Part shown: one piece after another, positions 13,086 to 21,469 of the stretch
Position numbering within the stretch: position 1 is the first letter of the stretch
How the letters are laid out: each line of letters starts with the position of its first letter
Notes under the pieces: generated by a model
Told to the model about the DNA's origin: nothing
What the model saw: the letters and a program-made list of their open reading frames with translations, nothing else
Database searches by the model: none
Translations under genes and position numbers: made by a program
Source: a virus
Direction: 5' to 3' (one strand)
Length of the DNA stretch: 41,917 nt
IMG/VR virus record: IMGVR_UViG_3300036792_000384
Coordinates: 1 to 41,917 of that record

Positions 13086-14921
13086 CTACCCCAGGCTGAA
13101 TTCGTTCCAGAACATCCCCGAGAAGCCGGTGCTGCCGTCGCCGTACACCGTGTAGTAATCGCCCGGCAGGGCAAGAAGCATGCAGGTCGTCCAGCCGATC
13201 GACGACTGTGAGTAGCCCGTGTGGCCCTGAAACGGGGCAATTCCGGTGGCGTCTGCGAGCGCGGTCACCGTGCCGGTGGCGGCGCGGAAATTGGCGGCCA
13301 CGGCAAAAATCGCCTTGGTTGATGTGCCCGGATTCTGGTAGCAGCGAACCAGTCCGTTGGTGACGTAGCCCGCGCGCGAGGGGGTGGATTGCACGGCCGG
13401 CACATTGATCTGGTACTCGACCCACGAGGAGAGCGTGCCGGTTGAAACCACCTTGTAGTACGAGCCGTTCGGAACCGGAATAATGACCGTGTTCGGCCCC
13501 GTTCCGCCGTTGATATTCTGCATCTGCCAGACAACCGTGGAGGGTGTCGTGGTGGTGTCGCAGTAGCCGTTTAAATTGCCGCTCGTGCCCGTCATCTGCG
13601 CCACGACGAAAATCGTGTTGCCGGTGGTGTTCTGGTACACCGTCGAAAGCGCGCGCGTCGACCCGGCAAGGTTTGAGGAGGGGGTCAGCGTGAGATTCAT
13701 TTGAACCTCGACGCATGTGGACACATTGACGCCGCTCGTGCCGTTGACCTTGTAGTAATAATTGACCGGCACGAAGAAAAATACGCTGACGGCCCATTGG
13801 CCGCTCCCCGCATACCAGTGCTGCGCGACGGCGGTTGTCGGGGTGGTGCTCGAATCACACCACGCGGTCAGCGTCTGCGCAGTCGAGTTGGTCATGTTGC
13901 ACTCGACGAAGACCATCAGCGGCTTGCCCGTCGTGTTCTGGTAAACGGTGCCGGCGACGCGCGAGGGCGTTGTGCGGGTGAAGTAGGAGGATCCGCCGCT
14001 CGAGCTGCCGCCTGTGCTCGCGATCGTCACGCCGCCCACGCCGTCATCTGTGAGCGTGACGTTCGATCCCGCTTTTAAATTCAGGATCGATTGCGAGCCG
14101 TTCGCAACGCTGTTGGTCTTAAGCGTGATCCCGCTGCCTGTGCTTGTGATGGTTATGCCGCCGAGGCCGTCATCGGCAAGCGTGATCCCGGTACCGGCCT
14201 TCAAATTCAGAATGCTCTGCGAGCCGTTCGCGGTGCCGTTCGTCTTGAGCGCCAGCGCGGTCGCGGTGTTCGTGATCGTCACGCCTCCGGCGCCGTCGTC
14301 GACAACGGAAATTCCGGTCCCGGCTTTCAGGTTGAGCAGCGTCTGGCTGCCGTTGGTGGTGCCGTTCGTTTTGAGCGTGAGCGCGGACGCGCCTGTAATG
14401 GTGATGCCACCGAGGCCGTCATCGGCGAGCGTAATATTCGATCCCGCTTTTAAATTCAGGACCGCCTGGCTGCCGTTGGCAGTCCCGTTCGTTTCGAGCG
14501 CCACTCCGGAGGCCGCGGCGATCGTGACTCCGCCGAGGCCATCGTCCGCAAGCGTGACATTCGAGCCCGCCTTGAGGTTCAAAATCGACTGGCTGCCGTT
14601 CGCGGTGCCATTGGTCTTCAGCGTGACTCCACCCGTGGCGGTGATGGTGATGCCGCCGAGGCCGTCGTCGCTGACGGTGATATTGGTGCCGTTCTTGAGA
14701 TTCAGGATCGTCTGGCTGCCGTTCGCGGTGCCGTTCGTCTTCAGCGCGATATTGGTTACCGCGGCGCCGCCGTCGATGATGCTGCCGTCCGAGGCATACA
14801 CCGCCGCGTGGCCCACCGTGGTCGAGCCGCCGCCGAACATCTGAACGACGTTGTTGTCGCCCTGGCGGAGCGCTCCCTGAATCAGCTCGGGGCTGAGGTT
14901 CCCTCTTACTCGTTTGGCCAT
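13086..14921 (-). CDS. Repeat-rich tail fibre / receptor-binding protein (611 aa)
   Basis: Residues 1-58 form a short N-terminal attachment segment (AKRVRGNLSPELIQGALRQG). Residues 59-305 are six tandem repeats of 41-42 residues with the core LKTNGTANGSQ-ILNLKAG and DDGLGGITIT, a pattern of trimeric beta-helical shafts. Residues 310-611 contain three diverged repeats of about 90 residues (VYQNTTGxxxxVFV ... YYKVxxTG), likely the C-terminal receptor-binding tip. The gene follows the tail hub and a second tail protein on the same strand. Change in repeat number or tip would alter host range. The stop at 13086 is followed by the lysis genes. Confidence 0.85.
   Translation of the reverse strand: MAKRVRGNLSPELIQGALRQGDNNVVQMFGGGSTTVGHAAVYASDGSIIDGGAAVTNIALKTNGTANGSQTILNLKNGTNITVSDDGLGGITITATGGVTLKTNGTANGSQSILNLKAGSNVTLADDGLGGVTIAAASGVALETNGTANGSQAVLNLKAGSNITLADDGLGGITITGASALTLKTNGTTNGSQTLLNLKAGTGISVVDDGAGGVTITNTATALALKTNGTANGSQSILNLKAGTGITLADDGLGGITITSTGSGITLKTNSVANGSQSILNLKAGSNVTLTDDGVGGVTIASTGGSSSGGSSYFTRTTPSRVAGTVYQNTTGKPLMVFVECNMTNSTAQTLTAWCDSSTTPTTAVAQHWYAGSGQWAVSVFFFVPVNYYYKVNGTSGVNVSTCVEVQMNLTLTPSSNLAGSTRALSTVYQNTTGNTIFVVAQMTGTSGNLNGYCDTTTTPSTVVWQMQNINGGTGPNTVIIPVPNGSYYKVVSTGTLSSWVEYQINVPAVQSTPSRAGYVTNGLVRCYQNPGTSTKAIFAVAANFRAATGTVTALADATGIAPFQGHTGYSQSSIGWTTCMLLALPGDYYTVYGDGSTGFSGMFWNEFSLG
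14007..14747 (-). repeat. Six tandem ~123-126 bp coding repeats of the fibre shaft
   Basis: Each unit encodes about 41 residues (LKTNGTxNGSQxxLNLK then AGxxxxxxDDGxGGxTI). Copies differ at the third codon position and at a few residues, so they are old duplications maintained by selection rather than recent slippage. They are the shaft of the tail fibre. Confidence 0.85.
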
Positions 14922-14922
14922 G

Positions 14923-15684
14923 TCAATTTACGGTGAGAACGAAGCAGAAAACGATGTACGTGGGCAGTGTGTCCGTGATCTCGGCAGCGATCAGGTTGTC
15001 GCCTGGAACCAGCAGTGTGGGGTCGATCGAGCCGCCCGAGCCGCTGGCCACGAGCGTTCCGTTCAGCCAGACCTGCGCGGTATCGTCTTCCTGCATCGCA
15101 ATGCTGCAGGAGGCGTAATCGGCGACCGGCAGAGTAAAGTGCTGGCGCAGGAGGTTGTAGAGCGGCCGCGTGTATCCTGAGCCGCGCGGAGAGGCGGTGT
15201 CGGCGATCCACTGGCTGCCAGCCGTTGCCGCGCCGGCGCTGAATGCTGTCTGCAGGACGGGCGCGGGCCACGCCGAATCATCAAAGCCCACATTTTGCCA
15301 GCCCGAGGGAAGTGAGCTCCCGCCCGGGACGTACAGCAGCTTCCCTGCTCCGGCCGCCGAAGCGACGGTGACGGGCGAGCTGAGAGGGCCGACCGGAGAG
15401 TCGCCCGCGCCGCGGAAGTACCAGGCCTCGTGGATGTCTCCGGACTGCGGCGCCTGCGCGTAAGTGATCACGTTGCCCACCAGCGAGAAGTCGGAAACGG
15501 GGCTTTCGAGCGCGTTGTCGAGCATGAGCACCAGCCAGCTGTCGGCGGGCGCGTACGTGAGCTTGAAGCGCGTATTGCCGCCGCCGATCGTGCCGGTGGG
15601 CACCTCGTAAACGGGCGTCAGTTTTGTCCCGTCGGCCGCGATGGTGGACCTGACGGAGGGTGTGAGGATCGTGTGCGGCCGCAT
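14923..15684 (-). CDS. Tail-associated protein with jelly-roll-like C-terminal domain (253 aa)
   Basis: The N-terminal 95 residues (TPVYEVPTGTIGGGNTRFKL; WLVLMLDNALESPVSDFSLV; IHEAWYFRG) resemble the small beta domains that occur at the base of phage fibres. Residues 110-253 (SLPSGWQNVGFDDSAWPAPV; QVWLNGTLVAS; NLIAAEITDT) look like a galactose-binding beta-sandwich, with the W-x-D-x-x-W and lN-G signature. It sits between the hub and the fibre genes, so it is probably a baseplate or adhesin component binding sugar. The gene ends one base before the fibre ATG. Confidence 0.7.
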   Translation of the reverse strand: MRPHTILTPSVRSTIAADGTKLTPVYEVPTGTIGGGNTRFKLTYAPADSWLVLMLDNALESPVSDFSLVGNVITYAQAPQSGDIHEAWYFRGAGDSPVGPLSSPVTVASAAGAGKLLYVPGGSSLPSGWQNVGFDDSAWPAPVLQTAFSAGAATAGSQWIADTASPRGSGYTRPLYNLLRQHFTLPVADYASCSIAMQEDDTAQVWLNGTLVASGSGGSIDPTLLVPGDNLIAAEITDTLPTYIVFCFVLTVN

Positions 15685-15688
15685 AGTT

Positions 15689-18600
15689 CTAATCCGCGAT
15701 CACCAGCAGCGGCGCGTTCGTGCCGGTTTCGTTATCGAGATCCGCGCTCAGGAGCGAGCCTCCCGGAAGCGCGAAGAGCGCCGCGCCCGGGATGACGTTC
15801 GATTTCGAGCCTCCCGGAGGCACTCTCATCTGCACCCAGTCGCCGCCGTTGCGGGTCAGGGTGATCCTGATATCGCCCGAGCCCGAGGGCAGCGAGGGAC
15901 CCGGGTAAGCGCCGGCAGCCGATAGCGTCGTCTCGGTCATGGTGTCGGTGTAATCGGCTGTTCCCGCGCTCAGGCTGGTAATGAGCCTCCACACCGCGTT
16001 CGCGACCGGATGGCCGTCCGCGCAGGCGTATATCTCGAGCCCGGTTACCCGAGGGTCGGCGGAGGTGGGCAGCGCCTGCAGGAGCGCGCCGGCGTAAGGG
16101 CCGCTGGGCCCGGTCGAGCCGGTCCACTGCGAAAGGTCCGTCCGGAAGGGCGTCCCCGAGATCGTGCCCGTGAATGCAAAGGCATAGCGGCGGCCCATCG
16201 TCACGCCGAGCGGAGGCGCGAGCAGCACCGTGCTGAAGTTCAGTACCCCGACGCTGGTCCCGTCGTACGGGTTGGTGCTGTGGTTGATCACCGTCATCGA
16301 GCCGCCCTTGCCCGATGAATCCGTGATGCTGATGACCGCGCCCGAGGCCGAGAAGCTGTAGAACTGGCCGATCGTATCGGCTGCCCACCAGGCCGCCATT
16401 GATGAGGCGATCTGCGCCAGCGTGCTCGAGCTGGTGATCAGGTTGGTGTCACAGCGCCATGTGGACTGGTAGCCGCCGATGCGAAGCGCGACCTGCTCCC
16501 ATCCGGAGGCCGCGTGGGTAATAGTGATCGAGCCCGCGCTCGCCGGGCCCGTCAGGACCGGGTCGGCTGAAGGCTGCGGCGCCGCGACCGGTCCGCTGTA
16601 GTCGCCCGTGGTGGTGTCGACGACGGGCTGGGTCTGCGCCCAGCCGGCCTCGAAACTCTGCGGCGCGGCCGAGGCGGACTGGTTCCAGGCGGCGAGAAAT
16701 TCGCCCGCCGGCATGGCGGACATTGGGTAGCTGTACCGCGAGCCGCCGAGCGATCGCATCGCGAAGGGCCATACATCCGAGGCTGTCGACGTCATCAGGG
16801 TTTCGCTCGCCGGCAGGAGCGTGACGACGGAGCTGGTGAGCCCGCGCGAATTGACGAGGGTCGCCTGGATGGCGGCCACGCCGGCGAAGGGCAGCGGTAC
16901 CTGGTAGCCGAAGGTCGCGTTGGCGTTCGAGGCGAAGAACCGCGGCGGGAAATTGATTGTGCGCTGGTCGCACACTATCCGCCGCATGACCGGACAGACG
17001 AGAAAAGGCCCGCCCGCCGCTGGGGTAGTCAGGGGCAGGGTGGTACGCAGCAGGCCCGTGGCGGGGTTATATTCCGCGACAACGCCCTCTTCTCCCGCGC
17101 CCGTAGCGCCGCTCACGAACCCGCCGCCGGGATAGATCGCGAGGCCCGAAGGAACGGTGAACTCGGCCTTCCAGTCGGCGCTGACGGCGATGAAGTTGTT
17201 AGCGATGCGCGGGTGCGCCGCGGCGGTGGTGCCGCACTGCCCGCGCACGACCGTCACAGTCCCGTGGAACTCGTCGACGACGGTGACCGCGGTTACCAGC
17301 ATGATCTCCGCGTCCATCTGGATCCACTCGTTTACGACCGGGTGCGTGCCATAGGTGCCGTAATCGATCGAGGTCACTACCGCGTCCGCCACGCCGTCCG
17401 GAGAGAACATCTCCGTCTGCGTTTCCTCGGGGCAGTAGTAGATATCGGCGCTCGCCGCGACGACCGCCGAAGCGTAATCAACGCACGTGAAATTCTCGAG
17501 CCAGAAAGTACCGTCCTGATCGCTGCGCGCGCTCAGGCCCCAGTCCGCCGGCGGATTCGAAGCTGCCGTCAGGGCGGGCGTGACGGGAACGTCAGCGGGC
17601 TTCGGCCCAACGGTGACGTCGTACGTATCCCAGTTCGTCGTTTTGCCGGTGATGGTGATCGAGAAGTCTTTGTTGAGCTTCCAGCTGGTGACGCGGAATT
17701 CGATGTATGTGGGCGTGGCCGCGGTGGCACCCGTGACCGTCGTGTGCTGCGCGGGATAGTCCGGGCAGTCATCGACCGTCAGCGAGCAGACCATTCCGGG
17801 TCGCACGTTGAGCGCGAGCGCGGTGGTCTTGAAGCTCACCTGCCGCGCGGCCGCAAACTGCGCGGTGTCGATTCCGCCGATCTCCTCGCACAGGCGAACG
17901 CTGGCCAGCCGCCCCGCCTGGTCCTTCGTGGTGACGCCGGCGAGATTCAGCTCGCCGCGAACATACTCAGGGCGGCCGCTCGCGCCGGCGGAAATGATGG
18001 CGTGGTCTTCGTTGTAAATCGAAACGGAGTTGCCCGCGTACCCGAACTCCTCGTCCGCGAAGTAAATCGTGAGGTGGTTGAAGGTGGAAGAGATCGGGTC
18101 GAACTGGACGCTCTGAAAAACAACGTTGCCGTCCTCGAAGGCCTCGACGGCGGAGCTGTTGATTCGCAGATCGATGACGAGCTTGCCGAAGCTGAACGAA
18201 AATACGCCGAGGCAGTTGTTCAGGATTTCCTGCAGCCACTGGCGCAGGGCCTTGGCCTCCTGGAGAACGCCCGTGAATTTGAACTGCGGCGCCGTGCCGG
18301 TCCCGATGATTTTCGAGACGGTGGTATCGCACAGCGTGGCCGCTGCCATCGCCGCGGCGACGTCGAAGTAGCCCTCCTGCACGGCCTTGGGGGCGAAGTA
18401 GATTCCCCTGCCCTTCAGATACGCGTTGACCGCGATCCAAACGGGGTTGTCGCAGTGCGTGATCTGCACGCGGTTGGTAGCTCCGCCGCCGGCGTCCTGC
18501 CAGCTCCAGCACGGCAGCCCGTAGCGCACGGGTACCTGCATGGAGTGCGATTCGACGGTCGATGGCTGCACGCCGGGCGTGTCGCTGCGCCGGATTTCAC

Positions 18601-20383
18601 AGAACGCGGTGCCGCCAGCCTTGCCGGTGCCGAAGCTCTGCGGACCCGAGCCGCCCTGCGAGAGGCTGAACTGGTCGCTGCCGCCGTCCGGATCGTTGTT
18701 CTGCGCCGGGTCGTGCCCGTCGCCGCGGCGCAGGCCGTAAACCCCCCAGGGTGTCGACCCCGAGTAGCGGATGATGTTCGAGCTCTTGGGCCAGCCATGC
18801 GGCGTCTGATTGTCGAGGAAGTACTGGCAGCTGTCCTGGCTGACGGAGGGATAAGAGATGGGCCCCTCGCTGACGATGCCGAGCGCGACGTAGAAGTCGG
18901 ACTCTTCGCGGCCCTCGATAATTTTCGCGTTGACCGGAATCCCCTTGGTCGCGTCGAGCGGGTCGGAAGCGTTCACGACCCAGTCGATAAAAACCTCCGG
19001 TACCACCTGGTCGTAAACCGAGTCCGCAATTTGCGAGGTCGAGTTGATCCTGTCTCGGCCGAAGCCCGCGACGCCGGTGGAATTGTCGAGGATCTGGACG
19101 CTCTGCGGGTTTCCTACGATGCCGCCGAAGTAGGGCGCCATGCCGTGCGAAAGGCAGCCGTTCGCGGTGTCGAAGCCCTTGTCGCAGGAGGTGGGGTCTC
19201 CCCCGCTCCCGGCGCTCGCGTATGGGCAGCCCAGCTCCGCGCGGTTGAAAGCCTTGAGGCACGTGCGCGAGATCTTCCGGATCGGATACGGCAGGTTGAG
19301 CTCGTAGATCCCGTCCGCGCACTGAATGGGAAATTCCGGCCCCGGCTTGACGCTGTACTTGAGCACGTGGCCGCGCCACAGCTGGATCAGCGTCGAGGTG
19401 TTGACGTGGTAGAGCGAGAACTGAACGTCCGCCTTCTTGAGGTCGACGCCGTTGGCGATTTTCGAGATGACGCGGTCCGCGTTGCCGAGGACGAAGCTCG
19501 CCTGATCGGCGGCGCCGCCGATCGACTGCTGGATGCCGTCCCAGTCGAGCAGCCGGGGCTGGTAGGTGACGCCGCCCACGGTGCACAGGCGATCCGAAAT
19601 CGTGATAGCCGGGTACTGCGGAATGATGGGCAGGTTGGCGATCGAGACCGCCGAGACTGTGCTGGTGAGCGGCAGGGTCACTGCCCCGCCCGAGGGCGCG
19701 GCGTCTGCCGACGTCGTGTAGACGACATCATTGAGACTGAATTGCGACCCCGCCGGAATTGTCGCGGTGCCCACGCCCGCGATGGTCACGCTGCTGTCTC
19801 CGATCGCCGCGGCCACGCTGAGGTACGGCGTGCGCGTCCCCCATATGGAGGTTTGCCAGGCGACCGGCTGGATGGTGAGCAGCGGGATTAAGGTTTGCAC
19901 CTGGTCGAGCAGTCCGGTGGCGAGGCCTCCGCTGATGGGCCCGCGCGTGACGGTGCTGGTGATCGAGTACGATGGGCCGCCGCCGGTGGGCACCTCGAGG
20001 AGCGTAATTCCGGTCGAGGTAATACCCGCCGCCACTGCCTCGAGCGAGAAGCTCTGGTCAGCAAATCGACACGTGACTGCTGTCGTCGTGCCGTCGTTAT
20101 TCGGGCGGTTGAACGTGAATTGCGAGAGCGCGCCCGCGCCGGCAGCCCACCAGTTCACAAGCGTCTGCCGCTCGGCCCTGCTCATCGCGGCTTTGCGGAA
20201 CACGTATTTCTTCGTGCCGTCGCCCTGGGTAAAGCGCTGCTCGATCTTCGCGTCGAGGGCGCCGAAGCGGTGCACGGTGACGTTCGGCTCGACGGTGAAC
20301 GAGTACTGGTAGTCGGGCTTCAGCGGGAACGCCGTCGCGTTCACTGAAGGGGCGGGAATCGTAATTGCGCCGAGCTTGCTCAT
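15689..20383 (-). CDS. Giant tail hub / tip protein, DUF2460-DUF2163-hub fusion (1564 aa)
   Basis: The largest gene here. Residues 1-135 resemble distal-tail proteins (PNVTVHRFGALDAKIEQRFT ... NWWAAGAGALSQFTFNRP). Residues about 200-430 match the DUF2163-type hub module (GVTYQPRLLDWDGIQQSIGG; LIQLWRGHVLKYSV; RTCLKAFNRAELGC), including its Cys-rich end. Residues about 690-1000 resemble the central tail-hub region (VIDLRINSSAVEAFEDGNVV). The rest is a chain of beta domains, ending in a carbohydrate-binding-like module (WWAADTIGQFYSFSASGAV). In gene transfer agents and many siphophages the first two modules are separate genes, so this looks like a fusion. No NlpC/P60 peptidase is encoded beside it. 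It caps the tail tube and anchors the fibres. Its ATG overlaps the previous gene. Confidence 0.8.
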   Translation of the reverse strand: MSKLGAITIPAPSVNATAFPLKPDYQYSFTVEPNVTVHRFGALDAKIEQRFTQGDGTKKYVFRKAAMSRAERQTLVNWWAAGAGALSQFTFNRPNNDGTTTAVTCRFADQSFSLEAVAAGITSTGITLLEVPTGGGPSYSITSTVTRGPISGGLATGLLDQVQTLIPLLTIQPVAWQTSIWGTRTPYLSVAAAIGDSSVTIAGVGTATIPAGSQFSLNDVVYTTSADAAPSGGAVTLPLTSTVSAVSIANLPIIPQYPAITISDRLCTVGGVTYQPRLLDWDGIQQSIGGAADQASFVLGNADRVISKIANGVDLKKADVQFSLYHVNTSTLIQLWRGHVLKYSVKPGPEFPIQCADGIYELNLPYPIRKISRTCLKAFNRAELGCPYASAGSGGDPTSCDKGFDTANGCLSHGMAPYFGGIVGNPQSVQILDNSTGVAGFGRDRINSTSQIADSVYDQVVPEVFIDWVVNASDPLDATKGIPVNAKIIEGREESDFYVALGIVSEGPISYPSVSQDSCQYFLDNQTPHGWPKSSNIIRYSGSTPWGVYGLRRGDGHDPAQNNDPDGGSDQFSLSQGGSGPQSFGTGKAGGTAFCEIRRSDTPGVQPSTVESHSMQVPVRYGLPCWSWQDAGGGATNRVQITHCDNPVWIAVNAYLKGRGIYFAPKAVQEGYFDVAAAMAAATLCDTTVSKIIGTGTAPQFKFTGVLQEAKALRQWLQEILNNCLGVFSFSFGKLVIDLRINSSAVEAFEDGNVVFQSVQFDPISSTFNHLTIYFADEEFGYAGNSVSIYNEDHAIISAGASGRPEYVRGELNLAGVTTKDQAGRLASVRLCEEIGGIDTAQFAAARQVSFKTTALALNVRPGMVCSLTVDDCPDYPAQHTTVTGATAATPTYIEFRVTSWKLNKDFSITITGKTTNWDTYDVTVGPKPADVPVTPALTAASNPPADWGLSARSDQDGTFWLENFTCVDYASAVVAASADIYYCPEETQTEMFSPDGVADAVVTSIDYGTYGTHPVVNEWIQMDAEIMLVTAVTVVDEFHGTVTVVRGQCGTTAAAHPRIANNFIAVSADWKAEFTVPSGLAIYPGGGFVSGATGAGEEGVVAEYNPATGLLRTTLPLTTPAAGGPFLVCPVMRRIVCDQRTINFPPRFFASNANATFGYQVPLPFAGVAAIQATLVNSRGLTSSVVTLLPASETLMTSTASDVWPFAMRSLGGSRYSYPMSAMPAGEFLAAWNQSASAAPQSFEAGWAQTQPVVDTTTGDYSGPVAAPQPSADPVLTGPASAGSITITHAASGWEQVALRIGGYQSTWRCDTNLITSSSTLAQIASSMAAWWAADTIGQFYSFSASGAVISITDSSGKGGSMTVINHSTNPYDGTSVGVLNFSTVLLAPPLGVTMGRRYAFAFTGTISGTPFRTDLSQWTGSTGPSGPYAGALLQALPTSADPRVTGLEIYACADGHPVANAVWRLITSLSAGTADYTDTMTETTLSAAGAYPGPSLPSGSGDIRITLTRNGGDWVQMRVPPGGSKSNVIPGAALFALPGGSLLSADLDNETGTNAPLLVIAD

Positions 20384-20757
20384 GCGATCTCAATGAGGGT
20401 GAATTCGGAATTCGAGCGGCTGCCGGGGCCGTTCATCGTTTGCGTGAAGCCGCCCTCGAAGCGCACAGTCTTCGGGGTGCCGCCCGAGACGCCGTTGATT
20501 ATTTCGACAAAGTGAAAGGGCTGGGCCGCGCCGCCGCGCGCGAGATAAAAAGCCGTGAGCGCGTCCGCGTCGGAGGCTGAGAGCCGCTGCGTAAGCTTCC
20601 ACGTCGTGCGCGAGTTTTCGACGAGAAGCGCCGTCTGATACTCGCCCGATTTATAGACCGAGCTGTTGAGCGCGAACGTGTGCGTGCGGGTATACGCGCG
20701 GGCGAGGTGCGCGGGCAGGGTGGTTGTCGGGCTCGCGATCGCTACATTGCCGGGCAA
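20380..20757 (-). CDS. Minor tail protein, distal-tail-like (125 aa)
   Basis: A 125-residue beta-rich protein (HTFALNSSVYKSGEYQTALL; SDADALTAFYLARGGAAQPF; RFEGGFTQTM) with the length and pattern of lambda gpM- or DUF2460-type distal tail components. Start TTG at 20757 is supported by GAAGGAGGGCTGCTCGA. It follows the tape measure gene in transcription order but is separated from it by the divergent moron at 20848-21414. Its stop overlaps the hub ATG (ATGA). Confidence 0.7.
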   Translation of the reverse strand: MPGNVAIASPTTTLPAHLARAYTRTHTFALNSSVYKSGEYQTALLVENSRTTWKLTQRLSASDADALTAFYLARGGAAQPFHFVEIINGVSGGTPKTVRFEGGFTQTMNGPGSRSNSEFTLIEIA

Positions 20758-20777
20758 TCGAGCAGCCCTCCTTCAGC

Positions 20778-20846
20778 GACATGAAACGGACACAATTTCG
20801 CCTGTCGCGATTCGGCTCCGTTGTGGCACTCTGAACGGGGGGACCG
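20778..20846 (+). promoter_or_regulatory. Promoter/operator candidate of the tail-module moron
   Basis: In the 90-base divergent gap there are GACA boxes at 20778 and 20789 (11 bases apart) and TGTC at 20803. TGTCGCGA lies exactly 48 bases before the ATG's last base, the same distance as in front of the response regulator gene. CACTCTGA follows at the -10 position and GGGGGG before the ATG. This repeats the arrangement at 11504-11564. Confidence 0.5.
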
Positions 20847-20847
20847 A

Positions 20848-21414
20848 ATGACCATTACCCTCTCGGTGCCGGCCGCGATCGACCTGAAAATCACGTTGAG
20901 CGCGCCGGTGATCGAAAGCCAGCTGGCCACTCTGGTCAGCCTCATGGAAAGGACGGGAGACAAGTTGACACAGTTAGAAACCGATCTCAGTAACGCGGTA
21001 GCGGCGAGCAAGAACGCGCTGGCCGCAATGGAACAGCGGGTTACCGGCGCGCTCGACCAGCTCAACGCGACGAACACGCAGCTACAGCAGACGATCAGCA
21101 CTCTGCAGCAGGAGTTGAACAGCGGAACCATCGGGGGGGCCGGCGCGACCGTCGTGCAGCAGGCCATCAACGACCTGAACAGCGAGACGGCGGATATCAC
21201 CGCTTTCCAGGCCGCCGCGGCGCAGCCCGTCACGCCTGCTCCTGCTCCCTCGAGTACCGATGGAAGCGGCGCCTCTGCGGCTGCCGCGGGAAGCGGCGTG
21301 GGAGCGACGTCCGGATCCGGTCCGGCCTCGCCGGATGCGGGCACGGCCTCAACCGGAGGAGCTTCGCCGGGCAGCACGACGACGCAGCCGCCACCGGGCC
21401 CGACGTCGTCATAG
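20848..21414 (+). CDS. Coiled-coil protein with Ser/Thr/Gly/Pro-rich tail, plus-strand moron (188 aa)
   Basis: The first 20 residues are beta-like (TITLSVPAAIDLKITLSAPV). Residues 25-115 form a long coiled coil (LEDTD-type heptads in KLTQLETDLSNAVAASKNAL, QLNATNTQLQQTISTLQQEL). The last 70 residues are low complexity (SSTDGSGASAAAAGSG and TTTQPPPGPTSS). It is the only plus-strand gene inside the tail operon and has a dyad on each side, which marks it as a moron. It might be surface-exposed or virion-associated, but no function can be named. Confidence 0.7.
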   Translation: MTITLSVPAAIDLKITLSAPVIESQLATLVSLMERTGDKLTQLETDLSNAVAASKNALAAMEQRVTGALDQLNATNTQLQQTISTLQQELNSGTIGGAGATVVQQAINDLNSETADITAFQAAAAQPVTPAPAPSSTDGSGASAAAAGSGVGATSGSGPASPDAGTASTGGASPGSTTTQPPPGPTSS

Positions 21415-21421
21415 GGCGAAT

Positions 21422-21446
21422 AGCGACACGTTAGAGGCGTGTCGCT
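21422..21446. terminator. AGCGACACG hairpin between convergent genes
   Basis: AGCGACACG (21422-21430) and CGTGTCGCT (21438-21446) form a perfect 9-bp stem with a 7-base loop in the 55-base gap between the moron's stop and the tape measure's stop. As RNA it would stop transcription from either side. No T run follows. The same half-sites occur as dyads upstream of genes, so it may instead be a protein-binding site. Confidence 0.55.
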
Positions 21447-21469
21447 GAGCTGTCTGTGGGCCAGCCCGA

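Noticed and set aside
12805-13797. A 330-codon minus-strand frame overlapping the tail fibre and membrane protein genes
   Set aside because: It is out of phase with two well-supported genes, is Arg/His-rich and crosses their boundary.
17213-19891. An 892-codon open frame on the plus strand opposite the tail hub
   Set aside because: It is the antisense shadow of a GC-rich gene: Arg/Ala/Gly/Val-biased product, no start signal, no domain, and the hub protein on the other strand has clear family motifs.
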